Origin: Sphingosinicella microcystinivorans
GTDB taxonomy: Bacteria; Pseudomonadota; Alphaproteobacteria; Sphingomonadales; Sphingomonadaceae
Assembly (NCBI RefSeq): GCF_027941835.1
Contig: NZ_CP116005.1
Location: forward strand, 3,053,501-3,117,500
Direction: 5' to 3'
Length of the DNA: 64,000 bases
The position numbers and the translations under genes were made by a program. This document shows positions 8,726 through 20,291 of the stretch, piece after piece (position 1 is the first letter of the stretch; the number at the start of each line of letters is the position of its first letter). Under the pieces are notes generated by a model. It did no database searches and was not told where the DNA came from. It saw only the letters and a list, made by a program, of their open reading frames with translations.

Positions 8726-9877
8726 AGCCAGCCCTCGCAGGTGCTCGTGCAGCGTGTCCGTATTGGTCTTCCAGTCGAAGCGGAGCGCCGAGGCGCGCAC
8801 GGCCTCGGGCGCCGGCGGTGCGGCGAGCACGGCGCGGATCGCCTCGGCGAAGGCCGCGGGGCGCGCATCGTCGATCAGCGTCCCGGCCTCGGGGCGGTCG
8901 ACGACCTCGGCGGCGGCGCCGACGTTCGCCGTGACGACGGGCGTGCCGCTGGCGAGCGCCTCGACCCAGACGTTGGCGAGGCCCTCGCTCGACGACGCAT
9001 GGACGAAGACGTCCGCGGCGGCCATCAGCGCGGGCATTTCGCCGTGATGCACCGCGCCGAGCAGCCGGACGCGCCCCGAAAGGCCGCGCTCGGCGATCAT
9101 CGCTTCCAGTTTCCGCCGCTCGCGGCCTTCGCCGGCGATGAGCAGCGCGGCGTCCGGCAGCAGCTCCGCCGCGCCGATCACGATCTCGAACCGTTTCAGC
9201 GCCACGAGATTGCCGACCGCCAGCAGCAGCGGCCCGGACACGCCGAGCGCGGCCCTGGCGGCCGAACGGTCGGCAGGGCGGAAGCGGTCGAGTTCGATGC
9301 CCGTGCGGTGCACGCAGATCTTTTCGGGCGGCATCCCCATCGCGGCCATGTCGGCCTTCAGCGATTCGGAGACCGCGAGCAGGCCGTCGGCGGCGTTCGC
9401 GGCCTCCACCATCATCCGCCGCGCGGCGGGCCGCTCGCCCCACAGGCGGATGTCCGATCCCCGCGCCTTGATCGAGACGGGAATGCCGAACGTGCGGCCG
9501 AGCCGGACGGCGGCGGGACCGTCCGGCCAGAAGAACTCGCAGTCGATCACGTCCGGGCAGAAACCCTCGGCGATGAGATCGAGGAGCACGCGCCGGCCCG
9601 CCCGGCAGGCGAGCGCGGGATTGAAGCGCCAGCCGACGGCGGGGAGCAGCGGAAAGCGCGGCCAGAAGACCTCGATGCCATTATGTTCGCCGCGCCCCGG
9701 CAGGCGGGTGAGCGCGGCGTAGGGGCCGACCGGCAGGAACGTGCCGATGGGCGCGAGGACCTTGAGGTCGACATCGCCGCGCGCGGCGAGCCTTGCCGTC
9801 TGGCGCTCGACGAAACCGCCGAAATTCGGCTGCACGGCGTTGGGGTAAAGCGAGGAGAAGGTGAGGACGTTCAGCAC
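8702..9877 (-). CDS. Glycosyltransferase family 4 protein
   Basis: 391-residue GT-B glycosyltransferase. The N-terminal half starts with SSLYPNAVQPNFGGFVERQ, an acceptor-side motif of GT4 enzymes. The C-terminal half has the donor site: ESLKADMAAMGMPPEKI, VGNLVALKRFE and the nucleotide-sugar loop HASSSEGLANVWVEALASGTPVV with the retaining GT4 E-x7-E pattern. It likely adds a sugar to a surface polysaccharide or lipid; donor and acceptor are unknown. The start is a GTG (9877) divergent from bamD. No other polysaccharide gene adjoins it. Confidence 0.88.
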   Translation of the reverse strand: MLNVLTFSSLYPNAVQPNFGGFVERQTARLAARGDVDLKVLAPIGTFLPVGPYAALTRLPGRGEHNGIEVFWPRFPLLPAVGWRFNPALACRAGRRVLLDLIAEGFCPDVIDCEFFWPDGPAAVRLGRTFGIPVSIKARGSDIRLWGERPAARRMMVEAANAADGLLAVSESLKADMAAMGMPPEKICVHRTGIELDRFRPADRSAARAALGVSGPLLLAVGNLVALKRFEIVIGAAELLPDAALLIAGEGRERRKLEAMIAERGLSGRVRLLGAVHHGEMPALMAAADVFVHASSSEGLANVWVEALASGTPVVTANVGAAAEVVDRPEAGTLIDDARPAAFAEAIRAVLAAPPAPEAVRASALRFDWKTNTDTLHEHLRGLASGSEREQ

Positions 9878-9963
9878 GGCGACATGCTGATAGCGTCAGT
9901 ATCCCGCGCCTGCCAACCCATCAGCGCTTGGCGCACCGTTCGCGACCCGTTAAGGAGTGCCGC

Positions 9964-10761
9964 ATGACAGCTTCGCCCCGTACCGGCCGCACGACCGGCC
10001 GTGCCCTTCTGCTTCTCGCCGCCGCCGGCCTCGCGCTCGCCGCCTGCGCGGGCAAGAAGGGGCCGAACGTCGCCGACCGCAGCTACATCGCGCGCGACGT
10101 CGAGACGCTCTACAACTTCGGCAAGGATACGCTCGACAAGGGACGCTACAAGCAGGCGGCGCTGATCTTCGACGAGGTGGAGCGCCAGCATCCCTATTCG
10201 ACATGGGCGCGGCGCGCCCAGCTGATGAGCGCCTTTTCCTATTATCTGGCGCGCGATTACCAGCAGTCGATCCTGTCCTCCCAGCGCTTCCTGTCGCTGC
10301 ACCCCGGCAACAAGGACGCCGCCTACGCCTATTACCTGATCGCGGTCAGCTACTACGAGCAGATCGCGAACGTGCAGCGCGACCAGAAGATCACCGACCA
10401 GGCGCTTTCCGCGCTGACCGAGGTGACGCGCCGCTTCCCCGATTCGCCCTATGCCGCCGACGCGCGGATGAAGATCGACCTCGCGCGCGACCACCTCGCG
10501 GGCAAGGAGATGGAGATCGGCCGCTTCTACCAGCAGCGGCGCCAGTTCATCGCCGCCGCGTCGCGCTTCCGGAACGTCGTCGACAAGTACGACGTGACGA
10601 GCCACACGCCGGAGGCGCTGCACCGCCTCGTCGAGGTGTACCTCGCGCTCGGCCTGCGCGAGGAAGCCCGCAAGACGGCGGCGGCGCTCGGGTACAACTA
10701 CCCCGGATCGAAGTGGTACGAGCGCAGCTATGCGCTCGTCGAACGCCACACCAGCGGCTGA
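9964..10761 (+). CDS. bamD: Outer membrane protein assembly factor BamD (lipoprotein)
   Basis: 265-residue periplasmic lipoprotein of the BAM complex, which inserts beta-barrel proteins into the outer membrane. The signal peptide ends in LALAAC-AG, a clear lipobox. Five TPR-like repeats follow, including YNFGKDTLDKGRYKQAALIFDEVERQHPYS, the family signature. The ATG at 9964 is preceded by AAGGAG at 9952-9957. The gene starts the bamD-recN-ligA run. Confidence 0.96.
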   Translation: MTASPRTGRTTGRALLLLAAAGLALAACAGKKGPNVADRSYIARDVETLYNFGKDTLDKGRYKQAALIFDEVERQHPYSTWARRAQLMSAFSYYLARDYQQSILSSQRFLSLHPGNKDAAYAYYLIAVSYYEQIANVQRDQKITDQALSALTEVTRRFPDSPYAADARMKIDLARDHLAGKEMEIGRFYQQRRQFIAAASRFRNVVDKYDVTSHTPEALHRLVEVYLALGLREEARKTAAALGYNYPGSKWYERSYALVERHTSG

Positions 10762-10771
10762 GGCGGCTGGC

Positions 10772-14532
<3,761 letters not shown>

Positions 14533-14565
14533 CGCGTTGCGGCAAGTGCGCGCAGGTCCGGCACA

Positions 14566-14587
14566 GTCACATAGGTGACGTTTTTTT
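14566..14587 (+). terminator. Candidate Rho-independent terminator after ligA
   Basis: A short hairpin, GTCAC-ATAG-GTGAC (14566-14579), is followed after one G by seven T residues (14581-14587), 33 bases after the ligA stop. The stem is only five base pairs, so termination may be partial. The palindrome could instead be an operator for the CYP153 gene that starts 65 bases further on. Confidence 0.5.
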
Positions 14588-14651
14588 GTGGACATGGTAA
14601 AAACAGTTCGTAACCTGCTGGCGTTTCGGCAGAACCGGGGGTCTGTTGGAC

Positions 14652-15887
14652 ATGAGAGGCTTGGCTGCCGCCGCGACGCGCCCTGATCCAGACGCGGTCG
14701 ACGTCACGGCGAACGATCTGTACGGCGAGGGCCGCTGGCCCGAGGTGTTCGCGCGCCTGCGGCGCGAGGACCCCGTGCATTTCTGCCCCGACAGTTTCTA
14801 CGGGCCGTACTGGTCGGTGACGCGCCATGCCGACATCGCGCATGTCGAGGCGCTGCCGCAGCTTTTCTCCTCGTCATGGACGCACGGCGGCATCACCATC
14901 CTGCACAACGACCCCGACATCCAACTGCCGATGTTCATCGCGATGGACCGGCCCGAGCACACGGCGATGCGGCGCACCGTCTCGCCCGCGTTCAGCCCCA
15001 GCGCGCTTTCCGACCATTCCGCCGCGATCCGCGCGCGCACGTCCGCGCTGCTCGACGGCCTGCCGGTCGGCGAGCCGTTCGACTGGGTGGACCGCGTTTC
15101 CACCGAACTCACCACGCAGATGCTGGCGACGCTGTTCGACTTCCCGTGGGAGGATCGCCGCCTGCTCGCGACATGGGCGAACTGGGCGGGCGATTTCCGC
15201 GCCGCGGTGAGTCCGGCGCTGCGCCGCAAGCGCCAGCGCGTCCTCCAGCAGATGGTCGACTATTTCGGGCGGCTGTGGGCGGAGCGGCGCAATCGCGGGC
15301 TGGCGCCGGACCTGCTGTCGCGGATGATCCATTCGGACGCCATGTCCAACCTCCGGCCGCAGGAGTTCTGCGGCAACCTGATGCTGCTGGTGATCGGCGG
15401 CAACGACACGACGCGCAACTCGATGACCGGGCTCGTCGTCGCGCTCGACCAGTTTCCCGAGAACCGGGCGCTGCTGGACGCGGACCGCGGGCTCGTCGTC
15501 AATGCCGTATCGGAACTGATCCGCTGGCAGACGCCGCTGTCGCACATGCGGCGCACGGCGACGGAGGACACCGAGATCGGCGGCAAGGCGATCCGCAAGG
15601 GCGACAAGGTGGTGCTGTGGTACAACAGCGCAAACCGCGACGAGGCCGTGTTCGCCGGTGCCGACCGCTTCGACGTGACCCGCCCGAACGCGCGCCGCCA
15701 CCTCGCCTTCGGCTTCGGCATCCACCGCTGCGTCGGTGCGCGGCTTGCGGAGCTGCAACTCTACATCCTCCTCGAGGAAATGCTGAACCGCGGGATGACG
15801 GTGACGCCGCTCCACGCGCCGATGCGGATTCCCTCGCCGTTCGCGAACGGCTACCGCAAGCAGATGGTGACAGTCAGCCGCCCCTAG
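14652..15887 (+). CDS. Cytochrome P450, CYP153 family (alkane/fatty acid terminal hydroxylase)
   Basis: 411-residue soluble P450. CYP153 enzymes hydroxylate the terminal carbon of medium-chain alkanes and related substrates with electrons from a ferredoxin and its reductase. The oxygen-activation helix carries GGNDTTRNSMTG; the ExxR motif is ELIRWQTP; the heme-binding loop is FGFGIHRCVGARLAE with the axial Cys. IAMDRPEHTAMRR and PSPFANGYRKQ are also CYP153-typical. ATG 14652 is used; a TTG two codons earlier is possible. A close paralogue follows on the same strand. No redox-partner gene is adjacent. Confidence 0.9.
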   Translation: MRGLAAAATRPDPDAVDVTANDLYGEGRWPEVFARLRREDPVHFCPDSFYGPYWSVTRHADIAHVEALPQLFSSSWTHGGITILHNDPDIQLPMFIAMDRPEHTAMRRTVSPAFSPSALSDHSAAIRARTSALLDGLPVGEPFDWVDRVSTELTTQMLATLFDFPWEDRRLLATWANWAGDFRAAVSPALRRKRQRVLQQMVDYFGRLWAERRNRGLAPDLLSRMIHSDAMSNLRPQEFCGNLMLLVIGGNDTTRNSMTGLVVALDQFPENRALLDADRGLVVNAVSELIRWQTPLSHMRRTATEDTEIGGKAIRKGDKVVLWYNSANRDEAVFAGADRFDVTRPNARRHLAFGFGIHRCVGARLAELQLYILLEEMLNRGMTVTPLHAPMRIPSPFANGYRKQMVTVSRP

Positions 15888-15961
15888 CGTTTTGGAGCGC
15901 GTTACGCCCGGCGCCTTTTCCGTCATTCTCTGCTCGGCGGGTGAGGAAGGGAGGCTTCACT

Positions 15962-17197
15962 ATGGCGACCAAGGCAGCGGCGGAAACCAGCGATCTCGCC
16001 GGACTCGACCCGGCGGATTACCGCTACTTCACCGAGCAGACATGGCCCGCGCTGTTCGCGCGCCTGCGCGCCGAGGACCCGGTGCATTACTGCACCGAAG
16101 GGATGTTCGCGCCCTATTGGTCGGTGACGCGCTACAAGGACATCGTGCATGTCGAGGCGCTGCCCGACATCTACTCGTCGTCGTGGGAGTACGGCGGCAT
16201 CACCGTGCTCGACGCGCTCGACCAGGAACTCAAGTTCCCCATGTTCATCGCGATGGACCGGCCGCAGCACACCGCCGAGCGCCGCGTGGTGGCGCCCGCC
16301 TTCACGCCGAGCGAGATGCAGCGGCTCGCCGGGCCGATCCGCGCGCGGACCGGCGCGCTGCTCGATGCGCTGCCGGCGGGCGAGACCTTCGACTGGGTGG
16401 ACCGCGTGTCGATCGAACTCACCACGCAGATGCTCGCCATCCTGTTCGACTTCCCGTGGGAGGACCGGCGGCTGCTCACCAAGTGGTCGGACTGGGCGGG
16501 CGACGTGCAGGCGGCGGCCGATCCGGCGATGCGCGAGGAGCGCACGCGCATCCTCTACGAGATGGGCGCCTATTTCCACGGGCTCTGGCAGGAACGCCTG
16601 AACGCGCCGCCCGCGCCCGACCTGCTCTCGATGATGATCCATTCGGACGCGATGTCGCGGATGGACGAGCAGGAGTTCATCGGCAACCTCGTGCTGCTGA
16701 TCGTCGGCGGCAACGACACGACGCGCAACTCGATGACTGGGCTCGTGCGGGTGATGAACGAGTTTCCTGCCGAATGGGCGAAGCTGAAGGCGGACCGGAG
16801 CCTCGTTCCCAACGCCGTCTCCGAACTGATCCGCTGGCAGACGCCGCTCGCGCACATGCGGCGCACGGCGCGGCAGGACACCGAGCTTGGCGGCAAGATC
16901 ATCCGCAAGGGCGACAAGGTGGTGATGTGGTACATCTCCGCCAACCGCGACACCGAGGTCTTCGCCGACCCCGACCGCGTCGATTTCAGCTGCGAGAACG
17001 CGCGGCGGCACCTGTCGTTCGGCTACGGCATCCACCGCTGCGTCGGGGCGCGGCTGGCCGAGCTGCAACTCTCGATCCTGATCGAGGAAATGCTCGCGCG
17101 CGGCATGGACGTGGAAGCCGTCGCGCCGCCGGTGCGGGTGCCGTCGCCGTTCATCAACGGCTACAAGGAGCAGAGGGTCCGCATCACAAGGACCTGA
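15962..17197 (+). CDS. Cytochrome P450, CYP153 family, second copy
   Basis: 411-residue paralogue of the preceding P450, colinear along its whole length, with long identical stretches around the oxygen-binding helix (GGNDTTRNSMTGLV), the ExxR region (ELIRWQTPLAHMRRTA) and the heme loop (FGYGIHRCVGARLAELQL). Divergence at the N-terminus and in substrate-recognition regions (for example LDALDQELKFP against LHNDPDIQLP) suggests a different chain-length preference, which is inference. A strong GGAGG Shine-Dalgarno precedes ATG 15962. The 74-base gap from the first copy suggests one transcript from a tandem duplication. Confidence 0.9.
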   Translation: MATKAAAETSDLAGLDPADYRYFTEQTWPALFARLRAEDPVHYCTEGMFAPYWSVTRYKDIVHVEALPDIYSSSWEYGGITVLDALDQELKFPMFIAMDRPQHTAERRVVAPAFTPSEMQRLAGPIRARTGALLDALPAGETFDWVDRVSIELTTQMLAILFDFPWEDRRLLTKWSDWAGDVQAAADPAMREERTRILYEMGAYFHGLWQERLNAPPAPDLLSMMIHSDAMSRMDEQEFIGNLVLLIVGGNDTTRNSMTGLVRVMNEFPAEWAKLKADRSLVPNAVSELIRWQTPLAHMRRTARQDTELGGKIIRKGDKVVMWYISANRDTEVFADPDRVDFSCENARRHLSFGYGIHRCVGARLAELQLSILIEEMLARGMDVEAVAPPVRVPSPFINGYKEQRVRITRT

Positions 17198-17314
17198 CGC
17201 GAGCTATGCGCTCAGTGCATGGATGTTAGAATATTTCACCGGCTACTCACTGATGCTGCGCTGCACCATATGTCTCCCTGTCGCCACAGACGGCGGCAAA
17301 CCATGGAGGCAGAC

Positions 17315-17467
17315 ATGATCTACGCTTATGCGAAGGCCGCGACGATGGCTTTCCCGCAGGATGGGCAGACCGTGCAGCCGACCAAGCTTCGTGAAGCGCG
17401 CGGCCTCGCTGACCTGTTCAGCGAGCGCAGCCGCGACATGCAGTTGTTCCACGCCTGGCGCCCGTAA
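17315..17467 (+). CDS. Hypothetical small protein, 50 residues
   Basis: A short frame starting at ATG 17315, preceded by a well-placed GGAGG (17305-17309); the usable ribosome site is the main support. The peptide MIYAYAKAATMAFPQDGQTV... ends in DMQLFHAWRP, has no membrane segment and matches no family I recognise. An upstream in-frame ATG at 17303 overlaps the Shine-Dalgarno. It sits alone between the second CYP153 gene and the convergent prmA, after a 117-base, locally AT-richer stretch that could carry its promoter. Confidence 0.5.
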   Translation: MIYAYAKAATMAFPQDGQTVQPTKLREARGLADLFSERSRDMQLFHAWRP

Positions 17468-17476
17468 CCACGGGCC

Positions 17477-18367
17477 TCAGGCTTTCAGGAGCCGCAAGGT
17501 CGGCCACGCGCCGATGACGGTTCGGGAAACGGGCGTAACGCCGCACACGCGGTACGCCGCTTCCACCGCCTCGGCCTGACCCGCGAGCAACCCGGCGAGG
17601 ACCAGCGTCCCGCCGGGGGCAAGCGCCGCCGAGACGGACGGCGCCATTTCAATGAGCGGCCCGGCGAGGATGTTCGCCACGACGAGATCGAACGGCCCGC
17701 GCGCGGCAAGCGCCGCATCTTCCAGACCATCGGCGACGTAGAGCGCGATTTCGCCCGCTGCCTCCCCGATGTTAACCATGTTCACTTCTGTATTCTCGCG
17801 CGAAACCTTGATCGCGATGGGGTCGATGTCGCTCGCCGTGACACGCGCCGTGGGCCACGCCTTCACGACGGCAAGCGCGAGGATCGCCGTGCCCGTGCCG
17901 AGATCGAGCGCGTTCTCCGGCGTGAAATCGAGCGCGTCGAGCGTCAGCAGGCAGCCCGTCGTCGTCGCGTGCTGGCCGGTGCCGAAGGCGAGGCCCGCCT
18001 CGATCTGAAGCCCGATGCGGCCCGGCGGGAGCGCATCGGCATCCGCCGCGGTGTGGACGAAGAAGCGCCCGGCCTCGACGGGATCGAGCCCGGCCTGGCT
18101 CAGCGTCACCCAGTCCTCGTCTTCGAGCGCGACGAGCGTGTGCGCGCCCTTCGCGCTCGGCAGCAGGGCGGAGACCACCTCGATCAGCGCCTGCGGCGGA
18201 TGCTCCTCGGTGTAGACGTCGAGCTGCCAGTCGTCCGGGCGCGATTCATCGGGCTCGCTCGTCATGAGCACGGGCGGCGGATCGAAATCGGCGAGGGCGG
18301 GGACGTCGCCGGTGAAAAGGTCGGCCTCGGCGCGCTTGCAGGCGAAGGTGAGTTTCCATGTCGTCAT
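17477..18367 (-). CDS. prmA: Ribosomal protein L11 methyltransferase PrmA
   Basis: 296-residue SAM-dependent methyltransferase that trimethylates ribosomal protein L11. Diagnostic segments are the pre-motif LAFGTGQHATTTGCL, the SAM-binding loop ALDLGTGTAILALAVVK and VVANILAGPLIEMAP (NPPY-like post I). The ATG at 18367 starts the family-typical MTTWKLTF; longer frames upstream have no conserved residues. It converges on the small ORF nine bases away and is divergent from the DUF885 lipoprotein gene. Confidence 0.94.
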   Translation of the reverse strand: MTTWKLTFACKRAEADLFTGDVPALADFDPPPVLMTSEPDESRPDDWQLDVYTEEHPPQALIEVVSALLPSAKGAHTLVALEDEDWVTLSQAGLDPVEAGRFFVHTAADADALPPGRIGLQIEAGLAFGTGQHATTTGCLLTLDALDFTPENALDLGTGTAILALAVVKAWPTARVTASDIDPIAIKVSRENTEVNMVNIGEAAGEIALYVADGLEDAALAARGPFDLVVANILAGPLIEMAPSVSAALAPGGTLVLAGLLAGQAEAVEAAYRVCGVTPVSRTVIGAWPTLRLLKA

Positions 18368-18483
18368 GCGAAGCGGAAATAGGGGGCGCCGCGGGTGGTT
18401 GCAACGTTTCGACGAACGGCTCTTGGCAGCGCCGGGGCCTGCCGTCATGCTGCGGGCAGACCGTTCCTGACGAGGCCGAAATC

Positions 18484-20187
18484 ATGAAACTTCGCGTTCT
18501 TCTGCCGATTCTGCTCGTTGGCGTCGCGGCCTGCGACTCCGCCCCGAAAGCGCCGCCGAAGGCCGACTGGAAGGCGTTTTCCGACGCCTATATCGAGGCG
18601 ACGTTCAAGGCCGATCCCTATTTCGCCGTCTATCAGGGGCGGCACGAGTACGACGGCATCCTGCCCGACTGGTCGAAGGCGGGGATCGACGCGGAGATCG
18701 CGCGGCTGAAGACGGCGCTTGCCGACGCGCAGGCGCTCGACACATCGGGCTTCACCGATGCCGAGCGCTTCGAGCGCGACTATCTGGTCGCGGTGACGCG
18801 CGGGAACCTTTTCTGGCTGGAAACGGCGCGCTGGCCCTACCGCAATCCCGCATTCTACACCGACAACGGGCTGGACCCGAACGTCTATGTGACGCGGCCC
18901 TATGCCGCGGCGGACGTGCGCCTGAAGGCGTTCGTGAAGTACGCGAACGCGCTGCCGAAGGCGGCGGAGCAGATCAAGGCAGATCTCGCCGGGCCGATGC
19001 CGCGCAGCTACATCGACTACGGTCTCGCCGCGTTCAACGGCTATGCCGACTATTTCGAGAAGGAGGTCATGATCGCCTTCGACGTGAAGGACGAAGCGCT
19101 CCAGAAGGAGCTGGCCGCGGCGAGCGGCGTCGGTGCGAAGGCGATGCGCGACCTTGCCGCCTTCCTCGAAGGCAAGCGCTCCGGCCAGACAGAGGATTTC
19201 GTGCTGGGGCCGGAGGCGTTCGCGGCGATGGTGCGCGAGACCGAGGGCGTCGACATCGGCCTCGACGAACTCGAGCGCATCGGCGAGGCGGACCTGAAGC
19301 GCAACCAGGCGGCGCTGAAATCCGCCTGCGACAAGCTCGCGCCAGGCAAGCCGATCCCCGACTGCATGGCGGTGGTTGCCAACGACAAGCCGGCGGACGG
19401 CCCGGTCGCGGAGGCGCGGCGCCAGCTTCCGGACCTGAAGGCGTTCCTGGTGAAGGCCGACCTCGTGTCGATTCCGGGCACGGAGGAGGCGCTCGTCGAG
19501 GAATCGCCGCCGTTCAACCGGCAGAACAGCGCCTACATCGACATCCCGGGGCCGTATGAGACGGGGCTTCCTTCCGTCTACTACATCTCGCCGCCCGATC
19601 CTTCGTGGCCGAAAGAGGTGCAGGACGGGTTCGTGCCCGGCAAGCTCGACCTGCTGTTTACCTCGGTGCACGAGGTCTGGCCGGGGCATTTCCTGAACTT
19701 CCTGCACGCCAACCGCGCGAAATCGCAGTTCGGCAAGGTGTTCGTCGGCTATGCCTTCGCGGAAGGCTGGGCGCATTACACCGAGGAGATGATGTGGGAA
19801 GCGGGCCTCGGCAGCGGCGATCCCGCCACGCACGTCGGCCAGCTTTCGAACGCGCTGCTGCGCGACTGCCGCTACCTCTCCGCCATCGGGATGCACGCGC
19901 GCGGCATGACGGTCGAGCAGTCCCGCCGGATGTTCCGCGACGAATGCTATCAGGACGAAGGCAACGCCCGCCAGCAATCGGCGCGCGGCACATACGATCC
20001 CGCCTATCTCAACTACACGATGGGCAAGCTGCTGATCCGCAAGCTCCGCGAGGACTGGACCGCCTCACGCGGCGGCCGCACGGCGTGGAAGGCCTTCCAC
20101 GACGAATTCCTCGGCTACGGCGGCCCGCCGATCCCGCTGGTCCGTAAGGCGATGATGAAGGAGGCCGAGGCGAAGGCGGTGTTTTGA
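18484..20187 (+). CDS. DUF885 family lipoprotein (putative metallopeptidase)
   Basis: 567-residue exported protein of the DUF885 family (PF05960). The signal peptide MKLRVLLPILLVGVAACDS ends in a lipobox (VAAC), so it is probably membrane-anchored in the periplasm. The central motif SVHEVWPGHFLNF gives the HExxxGH-like zinc site of the family, with a downstream Glu in EGWAHYTEEMMWE. DUF885 members are thought to be peptidases, but the substrate here is unknown. The gene converges on a UvrD-family helicase across a repeat-bearing gap. Confidence 0.88.
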   Translation: MKLRVLLPILLVGVAACDSAPKAPPKADWKAFSDAYIEATFKADPYFAVYQGRHEYDGILPDWSKAGIDAEIARLKTALADAQALDTSGFTDAERFERDYLVAVTRGNLFWLETARWPYRNPAFYTDNGLDPNVYVTRPYAAADVRLKAFVKYANALPKAAEQIKADLAGPMPRSYIDYGLAAFNGYADYFEKEVMIAFDVKDEALQKELAAASGVGAKAMRDLAAFLEGKRSGQTEDFVLGPEAFAAMVRETEGVDIGLDELERIGEADLKRNQAALKSACDKLAPGKPIPDCMAVVANDKPADGPVAEARRQLPDLKAFLVKADLVSIPGTEEALVEESPPFNRQNSAYIDIPGPYETGLPSVYYISPPDPSWPKEVQDGFVPGKLDLLFTSVHEVWPGHFLNFLHANRAKSQFGKVFVGYAFAEGWAHYTEEMMWEAGLGSGDPATHVGQLSNALLRDCRYLSAIGMHARGMTVEQSRRMFRDECYQDEGNARQQSARGTYDPAYLNYTMGKLLIRKLREDWTASRGGRTAWKAFHDEFLGYGGPPIPLVRKAMMKEAEAKAVF

Positions 20188-20210
20188 GGGGCGGCCGTTC
20201 TTCCACAGCC

Positions 20211-20280
20211 CTCGTCATACCGGCGCAGGCCGGTATCCATGACCACGGTCGTATGGGCCCCGGCCTTCGCCGGGGTGACG
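20211..20280. repeat. Pair of REP-like palindromes in a convergent gap
   Basis: Two palindromes lie head to head: ATACCGGC-GCAG-GCCGGTAT (20217-20236) and CCCCGGC-CTTC-GCCGGGG (20258-20275), flanked by CGTCAT on one side and GTGACG on the other. This double-palindrome layout resembles the REP/BIME-type extragenic repeats found in many copies in proteobacterial genomes. It fills the 104-base space between two converging genes and could serve as a bidirectional transcript end. Confidence 0.7.
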
Positions 20281-20291
20281 GGAGGGGGGGA

